Assembly (NCBI GenBank): GCA_905477565.1
Contig: CAJQGO010000038.1
Span: 1 to 14,349, forward strand
Length of the DNA: 14,349 bases
Origin: an uncultured Planctomycetota bacterium
GTDB taxonomy: Bacteria > Planctomycetota > Planctomycetia > Pirellulales > UBA1268
Direction of reading: 5' to 3'
Part shown: one piece after another, positions 1 through 8,337 of the stretch
Layout: every line of letters begins with the position of its first letter
Position numbering within the stretch: the stretch's first letter is position 1
Made by a program: the position numbers and the translations under genes
Notes under the pieces: model-generated
Database searches by the model: none
Seen by the model: the letters and a program-made list of their open reading frames with translations, nothing else
What the model was told of the DNA's origin: nothing

Positions 1-175
1 ATCAATAAGATTTTTTTATTGCTACTTCGTGATGAATCAGTTCCACCACATGTGCATTCTGTGTGGTTGATTGATCCTGTCAAGCACTGGCTCGCTTGTC
101 CGTAAGTTATCACTGATGAGGGTCGTATGGTTCAGAAATAGTGTTCATCAAAAATTTTTACCACCATGGAAATAA

Positions 176-218
176 TTTTTTTGAGGTGCTGACGCGATCT
201 TCGGAGCGTCTCAAAAAA
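176..218. repeat. Imperfect inverted repeat with TTCG loop
   Basis: A run of T followed by GAG (176-185) pairs with CTC followed by a run of A (210-218). Inside it, ACGC (192-195) pairs with GCGT (206-209), and TC/GA closes a TTCG loop at 200-203. The left arm has a six-base and a two-base bulge. On both strands the T-run comes before the stem and the A-run after it, the opposite order from an intrinsic terminator, so I do not call it one. It could be a structured RNA element or a chance palindrome. Confidence 0.35.
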
Positions 219-442
219 CAAGCTCTAGCCACCTTTTTTGGGTTCCTGTTCGAGCCGTGATGTATTCGGGCTTGGCTTCTCGACGGAACTTCTTTTCCCA
301 CTTGAAGGTGTTCTGGGGTATGGAGTGAAATTGCCATGTTTTTATGGACAATTGAGTGTTCTTCTGGGATATATGAACTCGCATTGTATTGCTTATTGGG
401 AAATCTGTGGAACCGCTTTCTGCCAATCGGTAGGAGCCACCG

Positions 443-471
443 CCTGCAGCCGATATACTGTCGGCTACAGG
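443..471. repeat. Inverted repeat, 11-base arms with one mismatch
   Basis: CCTGCAGCCGA (443-453) is complementary to TCGGCTACAGG (461-471) apart from one central mismatch, around a loop of about seven bases. No T-run follows on either strand, so it is not a standard terminator. It lies 55 bases upstream of the TTG start at 526, so it would fall in the leader of that gene if transcription starts further left. Its function is unknown. Confidence 0.4.
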
Positions 472-511
472 GCACGAGGTCATCAATGGATTAGCTGGTA
501 AACTGCTCTGC

Positions 512-517
512 GGAGGT
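512..517 (+). promoter_or_regulatory. Shine-Dalgarno site that sets the TTG start at 526
   Basis: GGAGGT lies 8 bases before TTG at 526. It is the best ribosome binding site in the window. The nearby ATG at 518 is followed directly by a stop codon, so the TTG is the natural start. Confidence 0.75.
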
Positions 518-525
518 ATGTAACG

Positions 526-1065
526 TTGATTTCAGCCCGTCCCAGTGTCACCGACTTGGTTTTTCGGCTCTATGGTCGTTCCCTGCATCCGGAACTCTTT
601 CAGCGTTATGCAGTGCGTTATGTCGAACGAGGGAATTTCAAAGCCGAGATTGCGATAACGGGGAGTGGTCACACTGTTTCATGGAACAGCGGTAACTTAA
701 CCTTGGTGGAGGTCGCCACTTCGGATCAGCAGCCTCTTCCTAAAAAGAGGCGACTACTCTCTCATCCTATTCAGGGAGAACGTACGGACTCTTTGGAGTG
801 TGCAAACGGCGTCTGTTATGAAACGAGTTTCCAGCTCGAGCGAGTGCGGCCTGATGTATTTTGGACATTCCAGCAGGAACTGTCAGCCGATGGCATTTCA
901 CAAGGCTTATTTCATCGGTTCGCATCAGGTGGGCGTCTCGGCGTTGGAGCTCTTAGTTGGGTGAATGTAGAAACCCGCACAAGTAGCCTTTTAATACAAG
1001 CGTTTCATACATTTCCAGAAGAGTTTGCAATCGTAAAAAGCCAATCAATTTTCCAGCTTCCCTGA
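526..1065 (+). CDS. DUF2617-like protein of unknown function
   Basis: This is a 179-residue cytoplasmic protein with no signal peptide or membrane segment. The start is TTG, chosen because GGAGGT lies 8 bases upstream. It resembles DUF2617 proteins, found in planctomycetes and actinobacteria: the N-terminal part has a YGRSLHPELF stretch (residues 16-25), and the end has the pattern I associate with the family, SLLIQAFHTFPEEFAIVK followed by SQS (about residues 153-173). No catalytic motif can be seen and the family has no assigned function, so none is proposed. The response regulator gene begins 47 bases downstream on the same strand without a visible terminator, so the two are probably co-transcribed. 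The family assignment is from memory of the pattern, while the gene itself is secure. Confidence 0.75.
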   Translation: MISARPSVTDLVFRLYGRSLHPELFQRYAVRYVERGNFKAEIAITGSGHTVSWNSGNLTLVEVATSDQQPLPKKRRLLSHPIQGERTDSLECANGVCYETSFQLERVRPDVFWTFQQELSADGISQGLFHRFASGGRLGVGALSWVNVETRTSSLLIQAFHTFPEEFAIVKSQSIFQLP

Positions 1066-1112
1066 TACTGTATCTGCAGTTCAATCAAGATTCCGACCAT
1101 ACGTTTATTTTC

Positions 1113-1598
1113 ATGAAAAAAAACAATAGTAATTCATCGTCCACCCGAACCAGCCGGATTCTTATTGCTGACGACAACGAACCCAATCGTGAACTTCTTG
1201 AGGTGTACCTGGCTGATGTTGACTGCGAAATTGCGACAGCAGTTGATGGCTCTGATACCTTGGAAAAAGTAGCGTCGTTCGAGCCAGATATTATTCTTCT
1301 CGACATTATGATGCCAAAATTGTCTGGCTTTGAAGTATGTCAGCAACTCAAAGCGGATCCGGTGACTCGACAGATTATGGTCTTGATGGTGACGGCACTT
1401 GGGGAGCTTGGTGATATCGAACGCGCTGTAGAGGCAGGCACAGACGACTTTCTTTCAAAGCCCGTGAATAAAATTGAGCTGGTGAAACGAGTGGAAAACA
1501 TGTTGAAGTTGCGGCATGTGAGTGATGAACTCCAGCGTTTACGAAGTTATATCAGCAGTATGGACAATGATCTTCCACCCAGGCAGGCCCAGTCGTAG
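1113..1598 (+). CDS. Single-domain response regulator (CheY-like receiver)
   Basis: This 161-residue protein is a receiver domain (about 15-130) with all key residues present: acidic pair D20/D21, phospho-acceptor D64 in LLDIMMP, T94 in VTA, and K116 in SKP. It should take phosphate from a histidine kinase. There is no DNA-binding or enzymatic output domain. The tail (131-161) is short and polar, beginning with a stretch that may be helical (RHVSDELQRLRSYIS), so output is probably by protein-protein contact. The N-terminus is Asn/Ser-rich. No kinase gene is in the window, so it is an orphan here. The ATG at 1113 has no clear Shine-Dalgarno; no other start fits better. It follows the DUF2617-like gene by 47 bases and ends 6 bases from the stop of metF on the opposite strand. 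Confidence 0.92.
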   Translation: MKKNNSNSSSTRTSRILIADDNEPNRELLEVYLADVDCEIATAVDGSDTLEKVASFEPDIILLDIMMPKLSGFEVCQQLKADPVTRQIMVLMVTALGELGDIERAVEAGTDDFLSKPVNKIELVKRVENMLKLRHVSDELQRLRSYISSMDNDLPPRQAQS

Positions 1599-1604
1599 GA
1601 ATTT

Positions 1605-2483
1605 CTAGGGCCGTGTCATACCAATCTGTTCAAGAACACGTACGGCGGCTGGAGACTTATTGAGAACATATAAGTGCATACCAGGCACACCGTCAGAGAG
1701 TAATTCTTCGGCTTGTTTTGAGGCATAGTCCACACCTGCCTCAAATTGTGCATCGACATCATCACCGGCTTTTTCAAGTGCTTGTGTGAAACTGTTTGGT
1801 AGTCGAGCCTTACACAGAGTAGCGATTCTTTGAATCTGCTTGAAATTCGTGACTGGCATCAGTCCCGGGATTATGGGTTCTGTGATTCCAATCGAAGAAC
1901 AGCGGTCTCGGAACCGGAAAAAGTCGGTGTTGTCATAAAACAATTGCGTGACAATGGTACCGCCACCTGCGTTGCATTTTTCTTTCAGGTGTTCAAGATC
2001 AGCTTCAGGGCTGACTGCTTCCTGGTGGGTTTCTGGATACCCAGCGACAAGAATTCTAAATTCAGGAAACTCTTGTTTGATGAGGGCTACTAACTCGACG
2101 GCATACTGAAGTCCATTGGCAACTGGAGTAAAAGCAGTCTCGCCCTGCGGTGGATCCCCACGCAATGCGACAATTGAAGTCACACCCCTTTGTTGCGCTT
2201 CTCGGAGATATTCCCTCAGTTGATCAGTCGTTCGGCCAACGCATGTAAGATGGCTCGCCACAGCAACATTTGGATATCGTGAAAGAACTCCATCTAATAC
2301 CTCAAGAGTCTTTGTCTGGGTCGAACCTCCTGCTCCGTAGGTGCACGTTATGAGCGCAGGCTCGAACCCCATCAGCTCATCGACAGTTTGCCAGAGCATG
2401 GCCGCGGATTCGGCCGTTTTTGGAGGAAATAACTCAAAGGAGAGATCAAACGATTCGTTCGCATAACTAACTTGTTGCGTCAC
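1605..2483 (-). CDS. metF: Methylenetetrahydrofolate reductase (MetF)
   Basis: MetF is a cytoplasmic flavoenzyme that reduces 5,10-methylene-THF to 5-methyl-THF, the methyl donor for methionine synthesis. The 292-residue length is normal for the bacterial single-domain enzyme. Family motifs occur in order: SFELFPPKT (15-23, with the conserved Glu at 17), CTYGAGGST (47-55), RGDPP (108-112, contacting FAD in known structures), AGYPETH (147-153), QLFYD (180-184), PGLMP (206-210) and GVPGMHLYVLN (265-275). The start is GTG at 2483; AAGGAA on the minus strand (2489-2494) lies 5 bases upstream and supports it. The gene stands alone, with 142 bases between it and the GlmU-like gene upstream. Its stop is 6 bases from that of the convergent response regulator, leaving no room for separate terminators. 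Confidence 0.96.
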   Translation of the reverse strand: MTQQVSYANESFDLSFELFPPKTAESAAMLWQTVDELMGFEPALITCTYGAGGSTQTKTLEVLDGVLSRYPNVAVASHLTCVGRTTDQLREYLREAQQRGVTSIVALRGDPPQGETAFTPVANGLQYAVELVALIKQEFPEFRILVAGYPETHQEAVSPEADLEHLKEKCNAGGGTIVTQLFYDNTDFFRFRDRCSSIGITEPIIPGLMPVTNFKQIQRIATLCKARLPNSFTQALEKAGDDVDAQFEAGVDYASKQAEELLSDGVPGMHLYVLNKSPAAVRVLEQIGMTRP

Positions 2484-2573
2484 AACGATTCCTTTTTGTA
2501 AGCAAAATAATTCGGCGGAGTGGTTGGGGATTACCTAATATCTGAAACCGCATGCCTCACCACTACCCTAACA

Positions 2574-2617
2574 AAGAAAAACAAGAATCACACGTTCTGT
2601 CGCAAAATAGAGCGTGT
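2574..2617 (-). terminator. Possible intrinsic terminator after the GlmU-like gene
   Basis: On the minus strand, ACACG and CGTGT form a 5-bp stem extended past one mismatch by TCT/AGA (2590-2617). A T-rich tract (GTTTTTCTTTG, read on the minus strand) follows a few bases later. The hairpin begins 8 bases after the stop codon of the GlmU-like gene. The stem is weak and the T tract is offset, so this is tentative. Confidence 0.3.
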
Positions 2618-2625
2618 CATGGTTT

Positions 2626-3906
2626 TCATGCACGAATGTAAATCTTCATGTTTTTATTTTTAGCAGCCGATATCGCACTCAGCAGGTTTCGGTCTGCTGG
2701 ATGAAAATGTATTCCTCGCCGCTGCATCATTCGTTTAAGGCCCGTTGAGAGTTGATCAACCGTTGCGTCCATAGCAGGCTGCCCACCTCCGAGGTCTGTC
2801 GTGAACGGATTCACTGCCACCGGTGGGTTCCCGCCCAGCGTAGACGCTGGGCCAATTAGAGCACCGCACGGTAAAGCAGTTCGCACAGCTGTCTTCGTGA
2901 AGTCACCACAAAGCATTCCAAAGAATTGTCGCTTTGTTCTGATGACATCATTATCAGACGGGTAAATTTTGATCATTCCATAACTCACCTTGAGGTTCGC
3001 GGTAACTGTACCGGCACCTAAGTTGACCCAGCTACCGAGATGACTGTGACCAAGAAATCCATCATGTGACTTGTTTGAAAAAGATTCCATGACCGTAGCA
3101 GTAACTTCGCCTGCAAGGCGGCAGTCTCTGCCAACGACAGTAGCCGGGCCCAGCCATGAGTGCGGATGGATCTTTGATTGTGAGCCAATCTTGATAGGTC
3201 CGTCGAGGCAACAAAAAGGCCCGATACGAACACCGTCTTCAAGAATGACTGGTCCAGAGCGAATGGCGATGAAGTCGTCAATCGTTGAGATGGGTTTCGT
3301 GCCGGGAGTTCTTTTCTGGTACAAGCCGGGCCGTAACTCAACATAGTTTCCAGAATCTATCGCAAGAGCAATCATCCCTTCAATTGATTGTTCATGAGCT
3401 GTAAGAAAATCTTCGGGAGAATCAATTAATTTCAGATCACCATCGATTACAGGCACATTTTTTTCATCGAGAAGTTGTATGAGTAACTTGTCTTCTGAAG
3501 ATATGGCATTCATAAACGCCGTACATTCTTTTTGATTAAGCACAGCAGCTGCGATCGTATTGCCGTCATAAATTTTACAGCAACGATTGGAATCGAGAAG
3601 ATTCTGGATCGTATCAAGATGAGTACGGCTTGGAATGAGACGGGCATTGACAAAAAGAATATGTTCATCGTTTGTTGTATGAGACTGGTCATGTGCCGCG
3701 CTTAATCCCCAAAATGGTGTCCTCGCGTTGTCGAGGTCAATGAGGTATTGCTGGAGGTGCGGCCGCACTATTCGATGGACCTGGCCAAACCGAGTAAGCA
3801 TCTCGTAGAGTGTTTCTGTCCCAACGGTAACGTCACACGCAGGCCGAGCCATAACAAGAGGCCCGAGTGTTGGAACAGTTGAATCTTCAAACGTGTAAAC
3901 TTTCAT
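2626..3906 (-). CDS. GlmU-like sugar nucleotidyltransferase with left-handed beta-helix
   Basis: This 426-residue protein matches the alternative GlmU-like family of PVC and Bacteroidetes bacteria, usually named putative sugar nucleotidyltransferase or UDP-GlcNAc diphosphorylase/GlcN-1-P acetyltransferase-like. The N-terminal half lacks the classic GxGTRM loop but has the family's own pattern: LGPL (14-17), ARPACDVTVG (20-29) and FVNARLIPS (85-93). From about 215 to 360 it has hexapeptide repeats of a left-handed beta-helix, including NLGAGT (295-300), which lines the acetyl-CoA site in GlmU. A role in amino-sugar nucleotide supply for the envelope is inferred; the exact substrate is unknown. 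I chose ATG 3906 because the frame stays open to 4044 only by running through the tRNA gene, and the family pattern begins exactly at MKVYTF. There is no clear Shine-Dalgarno. Confidence 0.85.
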   Translation of the reverse strand: MKVYTFEDSTVPTLGPLVMARPACDVTVGTETLYEMLTRFGQVHRIVRPHLQQYLIDLDNARTPFWGLSAAHDQSHTTNDEHILFVNARLIPSRTHLDTIQNLLDSNRCCKIYDGNTIAAAVLNQKECTAFMNAISSEDKLLIQLLDEKNVPVIDGDLKLIDSPEDFLTAHEQSIEGMIALAIDSGNYVELRPGLYQKRTPGTKPISTIDDFIAIRSGPVILEDGVRIGPFCCLDGPIKIGSQSKIHPHSWLGPATVVGRDCRLAGEVTATVMESFSNKSHDGFLGHSHLGSWVNLGAGTVTANLKVSYGMIKIYPSDNDVIRTKRQFFGMLCGDFTKTAVRTALPCGALIGPASTLGGNPPVAVNPFTTDLGGGQPAMDATVDQLSTGLKRMMQRRGIHFHPADRNLLSAISAAKNKNMKIYIRA

Positions 3907-3951
3907 GGGGAGAACCGTAGCAGACCTCCAGCCGCCGCCGCGAGACCACTG

Positions 3952-3981
3952 CTGGCAAAACATGCGGTTGTAACGTAATCT
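3952..3981 (+). promoter_or_regulatory. Candidate promoter for tRNA-Leu
   Basis: CTGGCA (3952-3957) and TAATCT (3976-3981) are separated by 18 bases and resemble sigma-70 -35 and -10 elements. The -10 lies 11 bases before the tRNA, giving a short leader. The match is only moderate. Confidence 0.25.
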
Positions 3982-3992
3982 TCGGTATACCA

Positions 3993-4075
3993 GCCGGAGT
4001 GGCGGAATGGCAGACGCGACGGATTCAAAATCCGTTGCCCGCAAGGGCGTGTGGGTTCAAGTCCCACCTCCGGCA
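3993..4075 (+). tRNA. tRNA-Leu (anticodon CAA)
   Basis: A full class II tRNA of 83 nt folds by eye. The acceptor stem pairs GCCGGAG (3993-3999) with CTCCGGC (4068-4074), with discriminator A4075. The anticodon stem is ACGGA/TCCGT (4019-4023/4031-4035) around TTCAAAA, placing anticodon CAA at 4026-4028, which reads UUG. A long variable arm has GCCC-GCAA-GGGC (4037-4048), as expected for leucine tRNA. The T arm pairs GTGGG with CCCAC around TTCAAGT. The 3' CCA is not encoded, so it must be added after transcription. It sits alone between two minus-strand genes, and the open frame of the GlmU-like gene runs through it by chance. Confidence 0.96.
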
Positions 4076-4085
4076 TTTGCGACTT

Positions 4086-4099
4086 TAGGCAGGAGCCTA
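4086..4099 (+). terminator. Possible short terminator hairpin after tRNA-Leu
   Basis: TAGGC (4086-4090) and GCCTA (4095-4099) form a 5-bp stem with an AGGA loop, 10 bases after the tRNA, followed by TCGTTT. It overlaps the stop codon of the convergent minus-strand gene. The stem is short and the T tract poor, so this is weak. Confidence 0.3.
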
Positions 4100-7000
4100 T
4101 CGTTTACGGACCTCGAGGACATACCGCATCAGATCGTTAAATTCTTGCCTGTTTTTAAGTTGCCGGACAAGATTCTCCGGCATCAGTGAGATAGGCGATT
4201 CAAAGAGTTCATCAATGTCATCTTTTTTGATAGACACTGGTTTTGGCTGAGCAAGATTCCGTAGCAGAATTTCTTTGTCATTCTCAGACTCTCTTATTCC
4301 GGTCTGCTGTTTTCCGTCGCTTGTAATAACGGTTACCTGTACGTAATCCTTGTCGATCAATTTGGAAGGGTAGAGAAGTGATTCGACAAGTTGCTCTGGG
4401 GTTCGTTTGGTCTTGAGTTCCTGCAGGTCAGGACCAAGGCGGATTCCTCCCTTCGGCGGATGATGGCAGGTTGCACATGCCGCAGCTGACTTATAAAAAA
4501 TATTTTTCCCTCGTTTGGCGTTCCCTTGCTTCATTGCGGTACGGGCAAGTTCCTCGGCAGGTGTGGCAAGTAATAATTTTTCAAGGGCAATATTCGAAAA
4601 CACCTGTTGCTCTGTGCGAGCAGCAGCGACTAATTCGGGTTCAAGTGGATGAGCAGTCAAAAGGTCAGCAGGCTTCCAGAACGTTGTTTGTTCAGATGTT
4701 GCAGATCGAATTTGTTTGACAGTCTCCGGTGAAACAGAAGGAGCCTTGTTGCCCCATGTGTTTCGAACAAATGTCAGTACAGCAGCAAGCTCTTCATCAT
4801 TGAGAAGATTCCGAAAGGCTGTCATGGGAGGCACACCCCGGGCTGGATCATATTTCTTGCCATGGACTTCCATCGGCCCCCACATGCCGTGGAGCGTTGC
4901 TTTAATAAGCCGTTCTTCACTCCCATTGACCCACGGGCTGTTCACGAGGGATGGATAGATAATGCCATTTCCCTTTCCGTGTGTCAGATGGCACGTGCTG
5001 CAGTGTGCTTCACGCTGATAGACCTCGGCCCCAATCTTATACGTCTTACGGTCTTTGGACTTAAGATGTTTTGGTATGTCGAATTTGACGAAATCACTCT
5101 CTGCTTCTGCAGCAAATCCACTGCCGACTCCTACATCAACCTTCGTCCAAAAGTGTTCGACCGTTTTCGCTGCCTCGACAGCATGCTGAACTGTGGAATT
5201 CAACAAGGTATCAAGAAGTGACTGATTTTTGATGTTGTGTTGTTGATGGAGCCATAGAGCTTCAACAAGATGATGCGCTTCTTTTTCATTATTCGGATCA
5301 AAGCTACCCATCCATTTTTGTGTTGCCTCTATTACGTCATCAGAGTCACGACCGCTCAGTTCGATGCGGGTGCGATGCCGAACACCATTTACTGGATGCT
5401 TTAGGTTTTCTAGTAGCTTCTCAATTGGTTCTCCAGCAATTGCAACAGGCTTCTGCAGCGGTCGATTCTTCATGGTCACCCGGATAATCCTGCCGTGTGT
5501 ATGGTCACGATTTGGGTCACGAATGTTGTGCTGCATGTGGCCGATAATGACGTTTTGCCAATCGGCTACGTACAACGCACCGTCTTCACCAACAATTGCG
5601 TCGGTTGGCCGAAAGTTTCTGTCACTGCTATTGATAATATCTTGAACAGGAGTTCCCCAGACTTCTCCGAAACTGCGTTCCTGACTCGTGGCCCCGGTGC
5701 CTTTCCCAATCGCAACGTCCACGGCTGCAACCAAGGTGTTGTTGTCAAAAAACTCAATCTTTCCGTTATGAAAACGGTTTTCGAATCCTTTTCGATTCCA
5801 GATCCGAAGTTCTGATATTTCAACAGGTTCGGCAAATTCGCCTTTCATCCAAGGGTTCATTTGTATCGATGTATGGGCAAAAGTCTGTTTGTTTCCGTCG
5901 GCAAGCAATGTGGCTGGGAACATGCCTTTGTTGTATTCACTCGACTGACTCAGCTTTAAATTTGTAATACGTCTCGTTCCCTGAACGAGTGCTGCTGCTT
6001 CTGAAATCACTTCAATTTCGCAGAGATTCATCTGCTGCTTTCCGGGAACACTTAATTTGAACGAAGTAATCTTTTTATTTTTCAGTCCTGGGTGATTGAC
6101 GGTTATGAGTTGTCCGTCCTTTGTGACTTCAGCGTAGCTAGGGCTTTTCGTAGGCTCGGGTGCCTGTGCTGAAAGACCGTCACCACGGTCGAGGTCGTAC
6201 TGGCGGATTCCAAGGAATCCGATCGTATTGCAAATAAGAAAATCTTGTTGCATGTCCTCAGGGAAATGGTCAGAAGACAATATTTCGTTTGCTGGGACTG
6301 GGCGAAACTCCTTTTCTAGTAGTGTGTGCATCTTGAAGCCATTGCCTTCTCGTCGTACCTGATACGAACGACCACCGGTGCCATCGTTTGCATAGCAATA
6401 GCCCCAATAATCAAAACTCGTTCCATGAGGATTTGGCTTGTTTGCTGCATGCGGCGTGATCGCAAATGTTCGCGGGTTGAATCGATACATCCCGGACTCA
6501 CCGATGGCAAGATTCTGCTTCCATGGTGTTTCGTGGTTGTTCATAAGAAAGATGCCACTCTGCCAGTAGATTCCACCATCTGGTCCGTAGATCAGGTTGT
6601 TGGCAGCATGATGTGTGTCGGAAGTTCCCAAGCCCTGCAGGAGTGGGTAACGGAGGTCTGCAACATCATCACCATCGGTATCTTTGAGAAAGATCAAGTC
6701 GGGCCCAGACGTGACAACCACTCCACCACCCCAGAATTCAAAACCGAGTGGATTATGGACGTGTGCAAATATTTTTCGCGTGTCGGCTACACCATCACGA
6801 TCAGTGTCTTCAAGGATCACGAGGGCATCATTCATTTCCTTAAGCGGCTCCCACTTAGGATATGTGTTCCAGCATGCTGCCCAGAGCCGACCTTTTCCAT
6901 CAACTTGTAATTGAACTGGATTTGCAAAGTCTTCAAATATCTCTTCGGATGCGAAGACATTCAGTTCAAAGTCTTCTGGTGCAGAGATTTGAGCAATACT

Positions 7001-8062
7001 TTCATCTGGACTGAGGTACGTAACGCTTCCTTCTTTTTCAGCACTTGAGCTTTTACTGCCACCTCCTACATTGGAAATGACTTCTACTGGTGGCGGAACG
7101 TTGCTATCGTCAGCAGTGATCGTTTGTCCGTTTGCAGCCGCCCAAATGACATTATCACGGTTGGCTGTCATCACATCGAGCATTGATAATTCGTTGCGTA
7201 ACACGTCTGCATTACTCTGCCCATCAACGAATGTGAGTTTCGAACGAGATCCCCAGATATCGTTACCATCGGTAGCGCGATAACGGTTATGCCAAGTCCA
7301 GTTTTTCTTAGCTACAGCCTCGTAAATAGCTTCTAGTTTCGATTGAGGCGGTGTTGGTTTGTTCAGGAGCGATGTACTTATGATGTCAGCAAGTTCCCAA
7401 TAGCCAGCATCGTTTAAATGAATACCATTATGAGTCAGTTGCTTCTTACCTTCTGCAAATCGCTGAGAAGTTGGCCCATAGAGATCAACGAACGCAGCTT
7501 TGGTTTCAGCAGCGGCGAGCCGAGTGGCTTCCGTGTAAACCACCAGATTTGTATTGAGTTGGGTGCCATCAGGAAGATTCAGACTGCCCGTTTGTTCATA
7601 GGCAATAGGGCTGAAGAGTACAAACCGAACATCACAACCCTTTTCTTTGCGGAGTCGCCGATATTTTTCAACGAGTTCAACAAGTTGCTGCCTGTATTGA
7701 GATTCGCCCTGCTCGCCCGCAAATGATTCGTTGTACCCATACATGATAAAAATGACTGACGGGCTAACATGTTGAAGATACGCTTCATCATCAGTGAAAC
7801 CTTTGCTTCGAGGTTTTCGGTCAACTGTATCGCCTGAAAAACTCATGTTGCGGAAGCGCACATCCATACCTTTCAGATGATTTTGCAGAAGTGTCTCAAC
7901 CCACGGGTTGTGTTGCATTCGATCAGCAAGCCCATTTCCATACACAGCTACGACATCACCTTTTTGAAATGAAAATGTTTCAGCCTCTGCACCTCTGGTG
8001 GAATGGATAATTAAAGTTGCAAAAAAAAGTCCCGTGGACCATATGACGAACTTTGAAAACAT
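4097..8062 (-). CDS. Secreted SGNH-like / PVC beta-propeller dehydrogenase / di-heme cytochrome c fusion
   Basis: This large exported protein (1321 residues from ATG 8062) has several modules. Residues 1-27 are a signal peptide, probably cut after GAEA. An SGNH-hydrolase-like domain (33-232) has FSGD (75-78), GYNES (109-113) and NGIH (212-215), but GNGL (42-45) stands where GDSL is expected, so the catalytic Ser is missing. From about 362 to 862 lies the 'putative membrane-bound dehydrogenase' propeller typical of planctomycetes, with Ca-site-like DTDRDGVAD (419-427) and DTDGDDVAD (461-469). A discoidin-like segment (about 635-795) sits inside it. A helical stretch (880-972) precedes two heme-c sites, CSTCH (1021-1025; likely axial Met in PPMTAF, 1080) and CATCH (1196-1200), the second in a planctomycete heme-binding domain. 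Periplasmic or surface redox work on a carbohydrate or alcohol is a family-based guess. The frame also allows ATG 8095 or GTG 8161; none has a Shine-Dalgarno, and 8062 gives the neatest signal peptide. Confidence 0.9.
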   Translation of the reverse strand: MFSKFVIWSTGLFFATLIIHSTRGAEAETFSFQKGDVVAVYGNGLADRMQHNPWVETLLQNHLKGMDVRFRNMSFSGDTVDRKPRSKGFTDDEAYLQHVSPSVIFIMYGYNESFAGEQGESQYRQQLVELVEKYRRLRKEKGCDVRFVLFSPIAYEQTGSLNLPDGTQLNTNLVVYTEATRLAAAETKAAFVDLYGPTSQRFAEGKKQLTHNGIHLNDAGYWELADIISTSLLNKPTPPQSKLEAIYEAVAKKNWTWHNRYRATDGNDIWGSRSKLTFVDGQSNADVLRNELSMLDVMTANRDNVIWAAANGQTITADDSNVPPPVEVISNVGGGSKSSSAEKEGSVTYLSPDESIAQISAPEDFELNVFASEEIFEDFANPVQLQVDGKGRLWAACWNTYPKWEPLKEMNDALVILEDTDRDGVADTRKIFAHVHNPLGFEFWGGGVVVTSGPDLIFLKDTDGDDVADLRYPLLQGLGTSDTHHAANNLIYGPDGGIYWQSGIFLMNNHETPWKQNLAIGESGMYRFNPRTFAITPHAANKPNPHGTSFDYWGYCYANDGTGGRSYQVRREGNGFKMHTLLEKEFRPVPANEILSSDHFPEDMQQDFLICNTIGFLGIRQYDLDRGDGLSAQAPEPTKSPSYAEVTKDGQLITVNHPGLKNKKITSFKLSVPGKQQMNLCEIEVISEAAALVQGTRRITNLKLSQSSEYNKGMFPATLLADGNKQTFAHTSIQMNPWMKGEFAEPVEISELRIWNRKGFENRFHNGKIEFFDNNTLVAAVDVAIGKGTGATSQERSFGEVWGTPVQDIINSSDRNFRPTDAIVGEDGALYVADWQNVIIGHMQHNIRDPNRDHTHGRIIRVTMKNRPLQKPVAIAGEPIEKLLENLKHPVNGVRHRTRIELSGRDSDDVIEATQKWMGSFDPNNEKEAHHLVEALWLHQQHNIKNQSLLDTLLNSTVQHAVEAAKTVEHFWTKVDVGVGSGFAAEAESDFVKFDIPKHLKSKDRKTYKIGAEVYQREAHCSTCHLTHGKGNGIIYPSLVNSPWVNGSEERLIKATLHGMWGPMEVHGKKYDPARGVPPMTAFRNLLNDEELAAVLTFVRNTWGNKAPSVSPETVKQIRSATSEQTTFWKPADLLTAHPLEPELVAAARTEQQVFSNIALEKLLLATPAEELARTAMKQGNAKRGKNIFYKSAAACATCHHPPKGGIRLGPDLQELKTKRTPEQLVESLLYPSKLIDKDYVQVTVITSDGKQQTGIRESENDKEILLRNLAQPKPVSIKKDDIDELFESPISLMPENLVRQLKNRQEFNDLMRYVLEVRKR

Positions 8063-8337
8063 GTAACTGGAAAATGGTTTGATAGTTGCAAGCATGTTGG
8101 GTAATAACCAAGGGGCGATAGAATTGAGGTAGTTGGGACTGAAGGTATCTTCAGAGTCCACGTCGTTGGCACACCTAATCTTACACAGCGTTTTCCGACA
8201 GACATCATGTGAAAACGGGAGCCGTCAGCAGAGTTTTCCGTGAAAGGCGGAATTTACCTGATTCAATGTCGTTTATCGCAAAAAGATGAATATCTTGCCA
8301 GAAATGACGGTGCAGGTTTCTTCTGACAGAATTTGTC

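Larger units (their letters stand above)
1..525. other. Region without a supportable gene
   Basis: I see no convincing gene in these 525 bases. A frame open from the window edge on the + strand ends at TAA 103-105 after 34 codons and could be the tail of a gene to the left, but its peptide is not recognisable. A minus-strand frame running off the left edge is equally unconvincing. Open frames of 87 to 105 codons between 158 and 501 on both strands overlap one another, match no family I know and look like chance. The region does hold two inverted repeats (176-218 and 443-471) and an AAAAATTTTT palindrome at 150-159. It probably contains the promoter for the gene starting at 526, but I cannot place a -35/-10 pair with confidence. 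Confidence 0.5.

Noticed and set aside
176..218. Bidirectional terminator
   Set aside because: The T-run lies before and the A-run after the stem on both strands, the reverse of what an intrinsic terminator needs.
158..501. Overlapping open frames of 87-105 codons on both strands
   Set aside because: They overlap in different frames, have no recognisable family or Shine-Dalgarno, and their composition looks like translated noncoding DNA.
1599..1604. Terminator between the convergent regulator and metF genes
   Set aside because: Only 6 bases separate the stop codons and no hairpin with a T tract is visible there.
3907..4044. 46-codon N-terminal extension of the GlmU-like protein
   Set aside because: It would be read through the tRNA-Leu gene on the opposite strand; the family pattern starts at ATG 3906.
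8063..8161. Long N-terminus of the heme fusion from GTG 8161
   Set aside because: The GTG has no Shine-Dalgarno, and the extra 33 residues place a long non-basic stretch before the signal peptide; ATG 8062 gives a normal one.
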